Positions 1 to 8,404 of a stretch of 64,000 bases of DNA are shown here, piece after piece. The position numbers and the translations under genes are program-made. The notes beneath the pieces are model-generated. The model searched no databases. It was not told the DNA's origin and saw only the letters and a program-made list of their open reading frames with translations. Positions within the stretch are counted from its first letter, which is position 1, and each line of letters opens with the position of its first letter. Origin of the DNA: an uncultured Sphingomonadaceae bacterium (GTDB taxonomy: Bacteria > Pseudomonadota > Alphaproteobacteria > Sphingomonadales > Sphingomonadaceae); the NCBI GenBank assembly GCA_947493955.1, contig CANLSQ010000002.1:248001-312000 (forward strand). Reading direction: 5' to 3'.

Positions 1-154
1 ATTGAAGGAAGGCACGGGCCGCAAAGGCAAGCCATTGTTCATGCCGCTGCGTCAGGCGCTGACCGGATTGGATCACGGACCGGACATGGGCGCATTGCTT
101 CCGCTCATTGGCCGTGAATCCGCCCTCGCACGGCTGCAAAACATCTCTTCATAA
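1..154 (+). CDS. gltX: Glutamyl-tRNA synthetase, C-terminal end (partial)
   Basis: The window opens inside a reading frame that runs to a TAA at 152-154. The 50 visible residues ([18 protein letters not shown], then a GPDMG and LLPLIGRE stretch) match the C-terminal anticodon-binding region of bacterial glutamyl-tRNA synthetases, where the GRKGKxLFMPLRxALTG motif is diagnostic. The enzyme charges tRNA-Glu in the cytoplasm. The 5' part lies outside the window, so length and start cannot be judged. Confidence 0.9.
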   Translation, partial: LKEGTGRKGKPLFMPLRQALTGLDHGPDMGALLPLIGRESALARLQNISS

Positions 155-308
155 CCGCCTATTTCCCTACCCTACACCGCTTTGGCGAGCCATATCCTTG
201 ATTCTAAACATGTAATAGTATATCATCTCACATGACGGTGCGGGATGAAGCGCCAATAAATGGGGCAGCTGCACTGTCATCCGAGGAGATGGATGAAAGG
301 ACAGACTT

Positions 309-980
309 ATGAGCTTCACATCAACTTACGCGCATAAACCACCCAATTACAAAGGCATTGGATTGGCCGTGGGGGTCCACGCTTTGCTTTTCGCCGGTGC
401 CATGGCCCTGCCTGCGATAACCGCAGAGATCCCATTTGAGGGCGTGATTACGGCCTATCCGATCGAGGTTGATAAAGAACCGCCGACACCTGTCACCAAG
501 ATTGAGGAGCCGATTGTCGCGACCAATCCACCGCCAAAGTCGGTCACGGCGGTTACCCCCCTAGTGAATCCACCGGTGTTCAATGATCCGCCCGCGATAA
601 CGTTTACCGGTATCGAAGATGGCCTAGACATCAGTAGTTTAGGGGATCGGATTACGACTCCAATAGCTCCAATCGAGATCATTCCGGAACCGGTCATTGC
701 AGATGCGAAATTGAATAACCGCTTTAGCGCTCAGTTTCAGCCGCCCTATCCATCCGGATTGCTGCGAATGGGCGAGGAAGGAATGATCACTGTACGCGTT
801 CTCGTCGGAACCGATGGTCGGGCCAAGCAGATTGAACTGGTTGATAGTCCGCATGAAGGCTTTTGGACCGCAACCAAACGGCATGCCCTAAAAAAATGGC
901 GTTTCGAACCGGCGACGAAGGATGGTGCGCCTTTTGAAAGTTGGATGACCCTGAAAGTCCGGTTCCAGATTAACAGTTGA
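309..980 (+). CDS. TonB-family energy transducer
   Basis: This 223-residue protein has the TonB layout: a short cytoplasmic N-terminus, one membrane segment at about 17-38, a proline-rich periplasmic spacer at about 50-110, and a TonB C-terminal domain at about 135-220 with the PPYPSGLLRMGEEG and VLVGTDGRAKQIELVDS signatures. Such proteins link the ExbB/ExbD proton-motive-force motor to outer-membrane TonB-dependent receptors. No exbB or exbD is adjacent, so this is a stand-alone copy, as is common in sphingomonads. An AAAGGA ribosome site lies about 7 bases before the ATG. Its receptor partner cannot be told from the sequence. Confidence 0.85.
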   Translation: MSFTSTYAHKPPNYKGIGLAVGVHALLFAGAMALPAITAEIPFEGVITAYPIEVDKEPPTPVTKIEEPIVATNPPPKSVTAVTPLVNPPVFNDPPAITFTGIEDGLDISSLGDRITTPIAPIEIIPEPVIADAKLNNRFSAQFQPPYPSGLLRMGEEGMITVRVLVGTDGRAKQIELVDSPHEGFWTATKRHALKKWRFEPATKDGAPFESWMTLKVRFQINS

Positions 981-997
981 GCCTGAAAACACGAAGT

Positions 998-1036
998 CCA
1001 GCCCCGATGATACAGAATATGCCGCAACGGGGCTGG
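998..1036 (+). terminator. Large hairpin after the TonB gene, possible terminator
   Basis: CCAGCCCCG (998-1006) is perfectly repeated in inverse as CGGGGCTGG (1028-1036), giving a 9-bp GC-rich stem with a 21-base loop, 17 bases after the tonB stop. A short T run follows only about 10 bases later (1046-1050). The stem is convincing, but the loop is long and the T run displaced, so termination is uncertain. Confidence 0.4.
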
Positions 1037-1068
1037 TCATCCGCGTTTTTGCACCCTATTTAACAATA

Positions 1069-1479
1069 ATGAAGATGCTAAAAGATGTTTCCGTCGGCGG
1101 CGGTTTAAAGGATTTGATTACTCTTTTGCGCCGGAGTCCAAAGGAACAGGCGATGCCGGCCTTTCTGGCCTTTCTCTGTTCCGGTTTCATCTTCTTCCTG
1201 TTTATCATCGACCCGAAGGTCAATACGGACGTCTATGTTCCACAAGAAGTTGTCTATGTCGAAAACTGGACACTGGACCGCACGGACGAAGATATCATGA
1301 AAGACCGCTGGGCCGTGCAATGCCTGAAAGACAAGCAGGAAACGAAACGAAGAGAAGCGATGAAATCGTTGGGCCGAATCTCGGGCATGGATGTTGACGC
1401 GATTGAACGCGAAGCAAAAGCGGACCGATTGGCGCGCGGCGAAGTGGAAGTGGAACGGCCAGCCGGCCTGACATGCTGA
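1069..1479 (+). CDS. Small single-pass membrane protein, function unknown
   Basis: I do not recognise a named family. The 136-residue product has one hydrophobic segment at about 29-47 (FLAFLCSGFIFFLFII). Before it lies a short basic region, and after it a charged, mostly helical tail rich in Lys, Arg, Glu and Asp, so it is probably an inner-membrane protein with a soluble C-terminal tail. Its stop codon overlaps the ribD start (TGATG), which suggests translational coupling with riboflavin synthesis genes. An alternative ATG lies two codons downstream. Confidence 0.7.
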   Translation: MKMLKDVSVGGGLKDLITLLRRSPKEQAMPAFLAFLCSGFIFFLFIIDPKVNTDVYVPQEVVYVENWTLDRTDEDIMKDRWAVQCLKDKQETKRREAMKSLGRISGMDVDAIEREAKADRLARGEVEVERPAGLTC

Positions 1480-2450
1480 TGGCTCAGAGTGACGCACGCT
1501 ATATGGCGGCGGCGATCGCCTTGTCGGAACGCGGACGCGGCCGAACCGGTGATAATCCCAACGTTGGCTGCATCATCGTCAAGAACAATATCATAGTCGG
1601 CCGCGGCTGGACGCAGCCAGGGGGACGGCCGCATGCTGAAGCCATGGCTCTGGCACAAGCGGGCAAGGCTGCCAAGGGCGCTGATATCTATGTTACGATG
1701 GAACCATGTGCCCATGAAAGCAAACGCGGGCCGACTTGCGCCAATCTTGTAAAGGAAGCAGCGCCTGCGCGTGTCATCGTCGCAACGCTGGATATTGACG
1801 AACGCACTCGGCGGCAAGGGATCGATCGTTTGGGTGATGCGGGTATTTCCGTATCTGTCGGTCTATTGGAACAGCAGGCGCACCGCGCAATGGCCGGATT
1901 TTTTGCGCGCATGGAAAAAGGCCGTCCGCATGTCACGCTAAAACTCGCCTTGTCCTTGGACGGATGTATCGCCATGGCTGACGGTACCAGCAAATGGATC
2001 ACCAGCGACCGCGCGCGCGCGCATGCCCATCTCGAAAGGGCACGGTGTGATGCCATATTGGTTGGGGCCGGTACGGTAGCGGCCGACAATCCTGGGCTGG
2101 ATGTCCGTCTTACCGGATTGGAAGATCGCTCTCCCCAACCGGTGGTTCTCGGCAAAGCGGAGGTCGGAGATCACTGGACAGAGATCTCTGAACCTCAGGC
2201 TATTTCGGAGCTGGATCAAACAAACTGGCTGCTGGTCGAGGGGGGTGCTGCTACCGCTGCTTCTTTCCTTCAGGCCGATCTGGTTGATCGTTTGATGCTC
2301 TATCGTGCACCGATCGTCATCGGCGGTGGTTTGCAAGGCATAGGTGATATTGGCCTTGGCAGTCTTGACGTGGCTCACGGTCAGTGGTCCCGGCTTGATC
2401 GCCGCGATTTGGGTAACGATGTGCTTGAGATATATGAACGCGCCGCCTAA
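1479..2450 (+). CDS. ribD: Riboflavin biosynthesis protein RibD (deaminase/reductase)
   Basis: This bifunctional enzyme deaminates diaminohydroxyphosphoribosylaminopyrimidine and then reduces the ribosyl side chain, the second and third steps of riboflavin synthesis. The N-terminal deaminase domain (about 1-145) shows the zinc and catalytic motif HAE (His52, Glu54) and the PCAHESKRGPTC motif (Cys77, Cys87). The C-terminal reductase domain begins near VTLKLALSLDGCIA and contains GAGTV and LVEGGA motifs. It is somewhat short because the middle of the reductase domain is compact. I chose the ATG at 1479, which overlaps the upstream stop; an ATG six bases earlier (1473) is also possible. ribE follows 31 bases later. 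Confidence 0.93.
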   Translation: MAQSDARYMAAAIALSERGRGRTGDNPNVGCIIVKNNIIVGRGWTQPGGRPHAEAMALAQAGKAAKGADIYVTMEPCAHESKRGPTCANLVKEAAPARVIVATLDIDERTRRQGIDRLGDAGISVSVGLLEQQAHRAMAGFFARMEKGRPHVTLKLALSLDGCIAMADGTSKWITSDRARAHAHLERARCDAILVGAGTVAADNPGLDVRLTGLEDRSPQPVVLGKAEVGDHWTEISEPQAISELDQTNWLLVEGGAATAASFLQADLVDRLMLYRAPIVIGGGLQGIGDIGLGSLDVAHGQWSRLDRRDLGNDVLEIYERAA

Positions 2451-2481
2451 GTTCGCGGCCTAGATTTTATAAGGGCTTCCC

Positions 2482-3096
2482 ATGTTTACAGGCATAGTTT
2501 CCGATATCGGTACAATAACCAAGGTTGAGGAGCGCGGCGATCTGCGGCTGGTGATATCCTGTCACTATGACATGAGCAGCGTTGATATTGGTGCATCCAT
2601 AGCCTGCTCTGGCGCTTGTTTAACGGTTGTTAACAAAGGGTTGGACTGGTTTGCGGTTGATATCTCGGCAGAAAGCATATCCAAAACCGCGAAATCCATG
2701 TGGTCAGAAGGGTGCAAGCTCAATCTCGAACGGGCCTTGAAAGTCGGCGATGAACTTGGCGGCCATATTGTCACCGGCCATGTCGATGCAGTGGGCGACA
2801 TAGTGTCGGTGGAAACAGAAGGCGATTCGCATCCGGTCCGCATCCACGCCCCCGCCGACATTGCGCCCTATCTGGCACCAAAAGGTTCGATCACCGTCGA
2901 TGGCATTTCACTCACCGTCAACACTGTCGACGATCAGCAGGATGGCAGTACGATTTTCGGCCTGAACATTATTCCGCATACCGCCAGCGTCACGACTTTC
3001 GCTGATTTGAAAGCCGGTGATCAGGTCAATCTGGAGATAGACATTTTGGCGCGCTATCTCTCACGCATGGAAAAATTGCGCGCCGTTGCAGCTTAG
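2482..3096 (+). CDS. ribE: Riboflavin synthase, alpha chain
   Basis: This trimeric enzyme converts two 6,7-dimethyl-8-ribityllumazine molecules to riboflavin and the pyrimidinedione. The 204-residue protein shows the canonical MFTGIVSDIG start and the two internally similar lumazine-binding barrels, with GHIVTGHVDAVG opening the second. The length is typical. It follows ribD closely and no FMN riboswitch is visible before either gene. It ends 7 bases from the end of the convergent DUF1134 gene, leaving no room for an intervening terminator. The gene is named ribC or ribE depending on the species. Confidence 0.94.
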   Translation: MFTGIVSDIGTITKVEERGDLRLVISCHYDMSSVDIGASIACSGACLTVVNKGLDWFAVDISAESISKTAKSMWSEGCKLNLERALKVGDELGGHIVTGHVDAVGDIVSVETEGDSHPVRIHAPADIAPYLAPKGSITVDGISLTVNTVDDQQDGSTIFGLNIIPHTASVTTFADLKAGDQVNLEIDILARYLSRMEKLRAVAA

Positions 3097-3103
3097 ATTC
3101 GCC

Positions 3104-3961
3104 TTAGAACGGCAGCCATCGCTGCTTTTTGCTGAACTTCATATAGCCAACATTTGCGCCTAGCCGCAAACCTGCACCCAGTCTCACCGGGATCAGAACC
3201 TTGTCGCCGCTGCGCAAATAGCTCACATGGAAACCGCCAACAAAATAGGCCGCGCCCTCCCCCGCAGGAAAGCGCTGGTAAAGATCTTCAGTGTCGTAGA
3301 GATTATAAACTAGGACAAAACTGTTCGCCGCGTTGCCACCAACATCAAAACCGATAGATGGTCCGGTCCAGTAGACGGGTCGTTCACCCTCAATCTTGTG
3401 GTGCAACTTGCCGGAGCCGTAACGCAAACCCACCACGAAAGCGCCAGATGCTTCGCGCCCCGCAATATAGGCATTGGGCCGGCCCTGTTTCTTCAAGATG
3501 TCTTCAATAACTCCGGCAAGGCCCTTGGCGCCTTTGCCGAATACGCCCTCAGCCGCGCCGATAAGGTCATCGTCCTGATAAGTGGTCGCTTCGTCAACAT
3601 TCGCGATAACATTCCCGTTTTCGTCGTAGCCATTTTGGTCATAGCTGTTCTCGTTGACGGCATCGTCATAGCCTGTGCGATCATCAACCTGACCGGGTTG
3701 GGCGATGTCGCTGTTAATATCGCCGCTGACGGTAGTATTTTGCTCTGGCTCAGGCGTTTCAAAATTTCCATCATAGTCAGGAGTATCGAGATCAGCATCA
3801 ATCGCGTCATTCGGATCAATCGTCTGTACCTGCGCAAATGCAGGCGACATGGCTGGTGTGCATGCCAATGCGGCGACAGCGAACAGGCCAAGCAATCTCG
3901 AACCGAGACTCTCGCGGATATTTTTTTTCACAAACATTTCCTTTGGGCACGACTTAGACAT
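3104..3961 (-). CDS. eipA: DUF1134 envelope protein (EipA family)
   Basis: The C-terminal half (about 130-285) is a DUF1134 domain, with FGKGAKGLAGVIEDILKKQG, YWTGPSIGFDVGGNA and a terminal VGYMKFSKKQRWLPF. Members of this family are periplasmic beta-strand proteins; in Brucella and Caulobacter EipA supports envelope integrity. The N-terminus has a signal peptide ending near AFAQ (about residue 43), then an acidic low-complexity linker rich in Asp, Asn, Gln and Tyr. I placed the start at the ATG ending at 3961 because GGAAGGAG lies 7 bases upstream. The open frame continues further upstream, and an inner ATG at 3937 is less well supported. Confidence 0.87.
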   Translation of the reverse strand: MSKSCPKEMFVKKNIRESLGSRLLGLFAVAALACTPAMSPAFAQVQTIDPNDAIDADLDTPDYDGNFETPEPEQNTTVSGDINSDIAQPGQVDDRTGYDDAVNENSYDQNGYDENGNVIANVDEATTYQDDDLIGAAEGVFGKGAKGLAGVIEDILKKQGRPNAYIAGREASGAFVVGLRYGSGKLHHKIEGERPVYWTGPSIGFDVGGNAANSFVLVYNLYDTEDLYQRFPAGEGAAYFVGGFHVSYLRSGDKVLIPVRLGAGLRLGANVGYMKFSKKQRWLPF

Positions 3962-4231
3962 GGGTAAACTCCTTCCCATACCAGCCGCTTTCGACTTTGG
4001 CGTTTCGTGATGACTACGCAATGAACGGACGACGACCCGAGTCGATTTTACGACCTGTTGAGTGTTCGAACCCGCGTTTGGCTTCAAACATGGCCGGATT
4101 GCGCTAAACAGACCAGGTTCCACATGGTTTTTGTCCACTAAGCCAAATTGACAGCTTCAGCAGGAACTTTACCCATTGCAGCCACTGCGATGCCCCGTTA
4201 TAGCGCATGGCCTTGGCCAAGCCAGTCGTGC

Positions 4232-4323
4232 GGACACGTGGGTGAGCGGCTGAAACCACCTCCCTGCTAAGGAGGCAAGGGCCTCACGGTCCTTCGAGGG
4301 TTCGAATCCCTCCGTGTCCGCCA
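4232..4323 (+). tRNA. tRNA-Ser (anticodon GCT)
   Basis: A full class II tRNA can be folded. The acceptor stem GGACACG (4232-4238) pairs with CGTGTCC. The anticodon stem CCTCC/GGAGG encloses the loop CTGCTAA with anticodon GCT. A long variable arm follows, then GGGTTCGAATCCC in the T arm, a G discriminator and an encoded CCA (4321-4323). The long variable arm and anticodon agree on serine (AGC/AGU codons). A T run directly after CCA could terminate transcription. Confidence 0.96.
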
Positions 4324-4735
4324 TTTTTTTTCGCAGCTCATTGATTTATAGTGAAAATTACCTGGATTCTTATATCGTCCCCACATTCGGCCCCACAGTT
4401 GGCCGGAGCTTAAGCCTGATTTGACACGATCCGAGCCTTTGGTCGGTATTGCCGAACAACTCTGAGAGGACAGCTCCACCGAATCGGTTTGTCCGGCTGG
4501 CTACGTTGGGCGGCAAATAGCCTTGGCTAAAAAAATAGATCTGCGATCAAAGAAAGAAGTCGAATTCCTGTAAGCCGAAGCGGTCTTTGATCAATCATTA
4601 GTTTACTGTCTGCTTTGCGCCCCAATTTCGGACCTTCAGACGGTTTCTGCTTCATCCCGAAAGCGGACGTATCCTATTGTCGGACCAGACGACCGCAATT
4701 GGGATGGAAAGCGGTTGTTTGAGCAGCTTCTTGAG
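4324..4735. other. Intergenic stretch with no gene seen, contains repeat copy A
   Basis: I find no convincing gene in these 412 bases. The T run at the start may terminate the tRNA-Ser transcript. The only recognisable structure is one copy of the interspersed palindromic repeat at 4607-4670. Integration at tRNA 3' ends is common, but I see neither an integrase nor a second copy of the tRNA 3' end in the window. Confidence 0.6.
4607..4670 (-). repeat. Interspersed palindromic repeat, copy A
   Basis: The left arm TGTCTGCTTT (4607-4616) and right arm AAAGCGGACGT (4660-4670) form an imperfect inverted repeat. Read in inverse, copy A matches copy C at 13831-13896 along its length, including the CCCGAAAGCGGAC end. 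The element lies in a scar region between tRNA-Ser and the dnaE2 remnant. Confidence 0.65.
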
Positions 4736-5150
4736 TTACTCCTTCCGAGCGGGAATCACCGGCACTAACAAATGCGAACCATAATCAATCCCGGTGTGTA
4801 ATCGCGGGCGTCTGGCTCTTTGCAAAGCATCCCTGATTGTCTCTGATGGCGAAGACAGAGCTGGTGTTGGCCCCATAAGACTGTCCCGGTCGGGCCGCGT
4901 TCCCTCGGCCGTACTATCAGCCGGTGGATCAATGGAGCCGCCAGCGTTCACTGTATTGCCCAGCATGTCGAGCAAGTCGGAATTGTCTTTGATATGCGTT
5001 GCAATAACCTGCGTAACCACGCCCTTGCGCTGCAAGCGACCGCGAGTATGCAAAAAGCCGCCTGGCCAACACCGCCTTATGATATTTCTCAAATGTCTTG
5101 GGCCAAACCACGATGTTCGACACAGCGTTTTCATCTTCAATCGACCAAAT
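4736..5150 (-). pseudogene. dnaE2: Error-prone DNA polymerase DnaE2/ImuC, frameshifted C-terminal remnant
   Basis: Two minus-strand frames join into one protein that resembles the OB-fold end of DnaE2. The first, about 5150 to 5043, reads SIEDENAVSNIVVWPKTFEK and then HKAVLARRLFA. The second, from 5044, reads RGRLQRKGVVTQVIATHIKD. In intact DnaE2 these segments are contiguous (IEDE...NLVVWP..FE.YR...L.A.....GR.QREG.V.HVVA). A one-base-class frameshift near 5043 separates them, and the N-terminal roughly nine tenths of the polymerase is absent. The remnant abuts and slightly overlaps the LysR 3' end, marking a recombination breakpoint. ImuC works with ImuA/ImuB in SOS mutagenesis; neither partner is in the window. 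Family assignment is from motif memory, not a search. Confidence 0.7.
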
Positions 5151-6102
5151 CCCAATGCGGGAGATCCCCAAAACGGTCGTACATAAATTCTACAAAACGC
5201 CTTGTGCGCGAGGATAGATGCCGGTTGGGCGGATAGATCAGGCAAAGATGAATTGGAGGGGCTCTATACTGGCTCAAAACAGAGACGAGGCGGCCGGATT
5301 GTAAATGGGAGCCTGCAATAAATGTAGGAAGCAAGGCAAATCCTAAGCCGCGCAGCGCTGCATCTCTTAGAACTTCAGCGTTATTTGAACATAGAACGCC
5401 GTTGACAGGCGTATCGCGAAACTGGCCGTCTTCTGAAGCGAGCTTCCAAACGGAACCTGCAGGCAATGTACCATAATGTAAACATGGAAGGCTGGCGAGG
5501 TCTTTGATCGATTCAGGGTGTCCATATGTCGCCAAGAATTCAGGCGAAGCACAGATAAGCCGCTTGGCTTCGACAATTGTGTGGTCAACCAATGATAGGT
5601 TTTCAATGGGTTCGGCGATCCTCACTGTGATATCAAAGCCCTCAGATACAGGATCAATGAAACGATCAGACAGTTCCAATTGGACCTTCAATTGCGGATA
5701 CATCGTCATGAAATCGGCGATCGCAGGTCCCAAATGCAAAGTCCCAAACGACATCGGCGCATTTATGCGAAGACTGCCCATCGGTTCCTCGCCTTTCTCT
5801 TGAATTGCGCTCTCCGCTTCACTCAAGTCACTCAGAATGCCTTGGACTCTTTCGTAAAAGGCCAACCCGGCAGCCGTCGTAGACACACTACGCGTTGTAC
5901 GATTCAGCAATTGAACGCCGAGCTGATCTTCAAGCGCGATAACCAATTTATTCGTTTGTGAACGAGAGGCGCCGGTATCTCTTGCCGCCGCCGCAAATCC
6001 ACCAGATTCGACGACTTGGACAAACATTTTCAAACTAGAGAATTTATCCAAACTTCCCTCCATTGTTTCCATTTGGGATACAGAGCGTCCCAATAATAGC
6101 AT
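5137..6102 (-). CDS. LysR-family transcriptional regulator
   Basis: The protein has a winged-helix DNA-binding domain near the N-terminus (FVQVVESGGFAAAARDTGAS then SRSQTNKLVIALEDQLGVQL) and a periplasmic-binding-protein-like effector domain from about residue 100 (RINAPMSFGTLHLGPAIADF). This is the LysR branch that often represses or activates a divergent oxidoreductase or esterase gene. I chose the ATG ending at 6102 because AAAGGA lies 4-5 bases before it. ATGs at 6072 and 6063 would give the more usual short N-terminus but have weak ribosome sites. The divergent neighbour at 6172 is only a gene fragment, so this regulator may have lost its original target. The 3' end borders the dnaE2 remnant. 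Confidence 0.87.
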   Translation of the reverse strand: MLLLGRSVSQMETMEGSLDKFSSLKMFVQVVESGGFAAAARDTGASRSQTNKLVIALEDQLGVQLLNRTTRSVSTTAAGLAFYERVQGILSDLSEAESAIQEKGEEPMGSLRINAPMSFGTLHLGPAIADFMTMYPQLKVQLELSDRFIDPVSEGFDITVRIAEPIENLSLVDHTIVEAKRLICASPEFLATYGHPESIKDLASLPCLHYGTLPAGSVWKLASEDGQFRDTPVNGVLCSNNAEVLRDAALRGLGFALLPTFIAGSHLQSGRLVSVLSQYRAPPIHLCLIYPPNRHLSSRTRRFVEFMYDRFGDLPHWDLVD

Positions 6103-6171
6103 ATAGTCCTTTCTTAGAGTTCAATTATCTATTGTTCCAAGAGAAAAATTTCATTTCTAAGGAGCAAAAAT

Positions 6172-6304
6172 ATGAAAGCCATTAGGCGAGCATCTGAGCG
6201 AAACCTATGAAGCTACAACCGGCATCATGAAAGAGCATGGTGGTGGTTATGGACTCGGCATCGTTTACGCTGATTCTATGTTTGGCGCGAAAGAAGGCCA
6301 ATAA
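6172..6304 (+). pseudogene. Frameshifted fragment of an unknown gene
   Basis: A strong ribosome site (AAGGAG, about 7 bases upstream) precedes ATG AAA GCC at 6172. The frame then closes after 12 codons. Shifting by one base after the third codon opens a continuous frame to the TAA at 6302-6304, including LGEHLSETYEATTGIMKEHG and YGLGIVYADSMFGAKEGQ. Removing one base would give a 43-residue product. A textbook terminator follows 17 bases later. I do not recognise the family. The features fit a larger gene, divergent from the LysR regulator, that lost its middle and then frameshifted. A short intact peptide gene with a sequence error is the alternative. Confidence 0.5.
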
Positions 6305-6320
6305 AAATTCTCTGCCACCG

Positions 6321-6349
6321 TCACCGAACGTGTTCGGTGAGGGTTTTTT
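6321..6349 (+). terminator. Rho-independent terminator
   Basis: TCACCGAAC (6321-6329) and GTTCGGTGA (6332-6340) form a perfect 9-bp inverted repeat, followed by GGG and a run of six T (6344-6349). It ends the transcript of the gene fragment at 6172-6304. This supports the view that a real transcription unit once stood here. Confidence 0.85.
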
Positions 6350-6424
6350 CAATCTCCCCCACTCCTTCTAATCTGGAGACGCGTTCATAACGGCGCTCGG
6401 ACAATTATCGGAAAGATTAATGCC

Positions 6425-8278
6425 ATGACCAATGTAATTACCTCTACCATCCTATCTCGGCGCCGCTTGTTGGCGCTCTCAGGAGCTAGCGCAGCCAGCG
6501 CTTTGACACTCGGTGCTTGCTCAAAATTTTCTCGCGCCGGTTCAGACGTCGCGGCAGACTTTATTCTTGCCGATGCAAACGTCATAACTCAAAACGCATC
6601 CAATCCACGCGCCCAGTCTATCGCGGTCAAAAATGGCCTTATACAAGCTGTTGGAACGAATAATGATATCCGCAACCTGCGTGGGCCAGCAACTCAAATC
6701 CTATCTGCGGGCGGCCGAACAGTAATCCCAGGACTAAACGATAGCCACATGCATCCTACCAGGGCTGGGCGTTTTTACGCCGCTGAATTACGATGGGATG
6801 GCGTTCGGTCGCTTAAGCGCGGATTGCAAATGATCCGAGAGGCAGCTGCCAAGACGCCTGAAGGTGAATGGGTTCGCGTTGTGGGCGGATGGTCCCCATT
6901 TCAGTTTGAGGAGCGGCGGCTCCCCACCCCCGCAGAGCTAACAACGGCCGCGCCTGATACGCCTGTCTATGTGCTTTATCTTTATAGTCAGGGCTATCTG
7001 AATGCCGCGGCAGTTAAAGCACGCGGATTGGGTCCCAGTACGCGTGCTCCGTTTGGGACGAGATATGAGTTTACAGAAGACGGAGGCTGTATACTTCACG
7101 CTGAACCGAACCCGGATTTGCTCTACGGATCTATTGGAGCTTTGCCGCCGCTCAGTATTGAAACACAGACGGTTTCAACCAAACACTTTTACCGCGAACT
7201 CAATCGTTTTGGGCTCACATCCGTTATTGATGCCGGCGGCGGTGGACATCGCTTTCCAGACGATTATGGCGGCTCAGATGCGCTGGCGCAGACCGGTGAC
7301 CTCTCGGTGCGAATCTCAAAATATCTCTTCCCTCAGAACAAAGGTCAGGAGCTGGAAGAATTCCAGACATGGACCCGCGAATGGGAAACGGGTGTCAATC
7401 GCGCCTCACACATCATGAACGCATACGTGTTGATGGGCGGCGGTGAGTTTCTCGTGTGGGCCGCCGGTGATTACGAGAACTTCCTGGCGGATCGACCCGA
7501 TATTACTACGCGCGACAATTGGCGTCCGCAATTGCTCGGCGTGACGCGCCATCTCTTGCAGGAACGCTGGCCACTTCGAATTCACGCCACCTATGATCAA
7601 TCGATGAACCACATTCTCGATGTGTTTGAGGAAGCCCATGCATTGGAAGTTGCAGAAGGCCGTTTAGGTTTTGCGGGAATACGTTGGGCATTTGATCATG
7701 GCGAAACGGTTCAACCAGCAACGCTCCAGCGAATAAAAGCGCTTGGTGGCGGTATGGCTATGCAGGCTCGTATGGCTTACGCAGGCGAGTACTTCCTTGA
7801 TCGCTATGGTGTAGATGCAACACGTAATGCGCCGCCGTTTAGAGATGTGATCGAAGCCGGATTACCGCTGGGCCTCGGATCTGACTCAACGCGTGTCGCC
7901 TCCTACAATCCGTGGAACACTCTATACTGGGCGACCACGGGCAGATCCGTTGGGCGGACGCTCTTGCACGGTGAGCGCCACCATATGTCACGGGAAGAAG
8001 CCCTGTTCCATCATACGGTAGGGTCTGCCTGGTTTAGTCAAGAAGAGAGCTTGAAAGGCCGTCTCGCGCCAGGCCAATTTGCTGACTTTGCCGTGCTCAA
8101 CGCTCCTTATCTGGACGTTCCTGATGAGGACCTAATGAGTATCGAATCTGACCTCACGATCATGGATGGAAAAGTTGTTTGGGGACAAGATGATTATTCA
8201 GGCTACGTCGAACCTCTGCCTACGCTTCAACCTGAATGGAGTCCCGTACATACATTTGGCGGCTATCAAAACGGCTGA
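6425..8278 (+). CDS. Tat-exported amidohydrolase lipoprotein (YtcJ-like, Amidohydro_3)
   Basis: This 617-residue metal-dependent hydrolase belongs to the amidohydrolase_3/YtcJ group. The N-terminus carries a twin-arginine motif (SRRRLLAL) and a hydrophobic stretch, then a lipobox ending in LGAC, so it is probably exported folded and lipid-anchored. Metal-site motifs are visible: GLNDSHMHPTR near residue 105, an HATYDQS histidine, a WAFDHGE histidine and LGSDST near the C-terminal end. Family members cleave amide, ester or cyclic C-N bonds; the substrate cannot be inferred. It stands alone, downstream of a terminator, with the DoxX gene 257 bases further on. A second, degraded amidohydrolase lies at 13971-14291. 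Confidence 0.88.
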   Translation: MTNVITSTILSRRRLLALSGASAASALTLGACSKFSRAGSDVAADFILADANVITQNASNPRAQSIAVKNGLIQAVGTNNDIRNLRGPATQILSAGGRTVIPGLNDSHMHPTRAGRFYAAELRWDGVRSLKRGLQMIREAAAKTPEGEWVRVVGGWSPFQFEERRLPTPAELTTAAPDTPVYVLYLYSQGYLNAAAVKARGLGPSTRAPFGTRYEFTEDGGCILHAEPNPDLLYGSIGALPPLSIETQTVSTKHFYRELNRFGLTSVIDAGGGGHRFPDDYGGSDALAQTGDLSVRISKYLFPQNKGQELEEFQTWTREWETGVNRASHIMNAYVLMGGGEFLVWAAGDYENFLADRPDITTRDNWRPQLLGVTRHLLQERWPLRIHATYDQSMNHILDVFEEAHALEVAEGRLGFAGIRWAFDHGETVQPATLQRIKALGGGMAMQARMAYAGEYFLDRYGVDATRNAPPFRDVIEAGLPLGLGSDSTRVASYNPWNTLYWATTGRSVGRTLLHGERHHMSREEALFHHTVGSAWFSQEESLKGRLAPGQFADFAVLNAPYLDVPDEDLMSIESDLTIMDGKVVWGQDDYSGYVEPLPTLQPEWSPVHTFGGYQNG

Positions 8279-8404
8279 CGAGACGTCCACCCATTCGTAG
8301 ATGGCTCTCAGGTTGATCATCCCGGACGGCAACCTGAGACAATCGGGTGTGCTCTATTATTTTACGACCGGCGCGACCCTCAGACAGCATGTTGATTGCG
8401 CCAG

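Noticed and set aside
2451-2481. Possible FMN riboswitch near ribD/ribE
   Set aside because: The gaps are too short (31 bases) and no RFN-element conserved blocks are seen before ribD or ribE.
4267-4479. Open frame on the minus strand over the tRNA-Ser, ending in WRTRRDSNPRR
   Set aside because: The SNPR-type peptide is a classic artefact of translating a tRNA T-arm; the region is the tRNA itself.
4232-6400. Genomic island integrated at tRNA-Ser
   Set aside because: No integrase gene and no direct repeat of the tRNA 3' end were found in the window; the gene remnants alone do not show an island.
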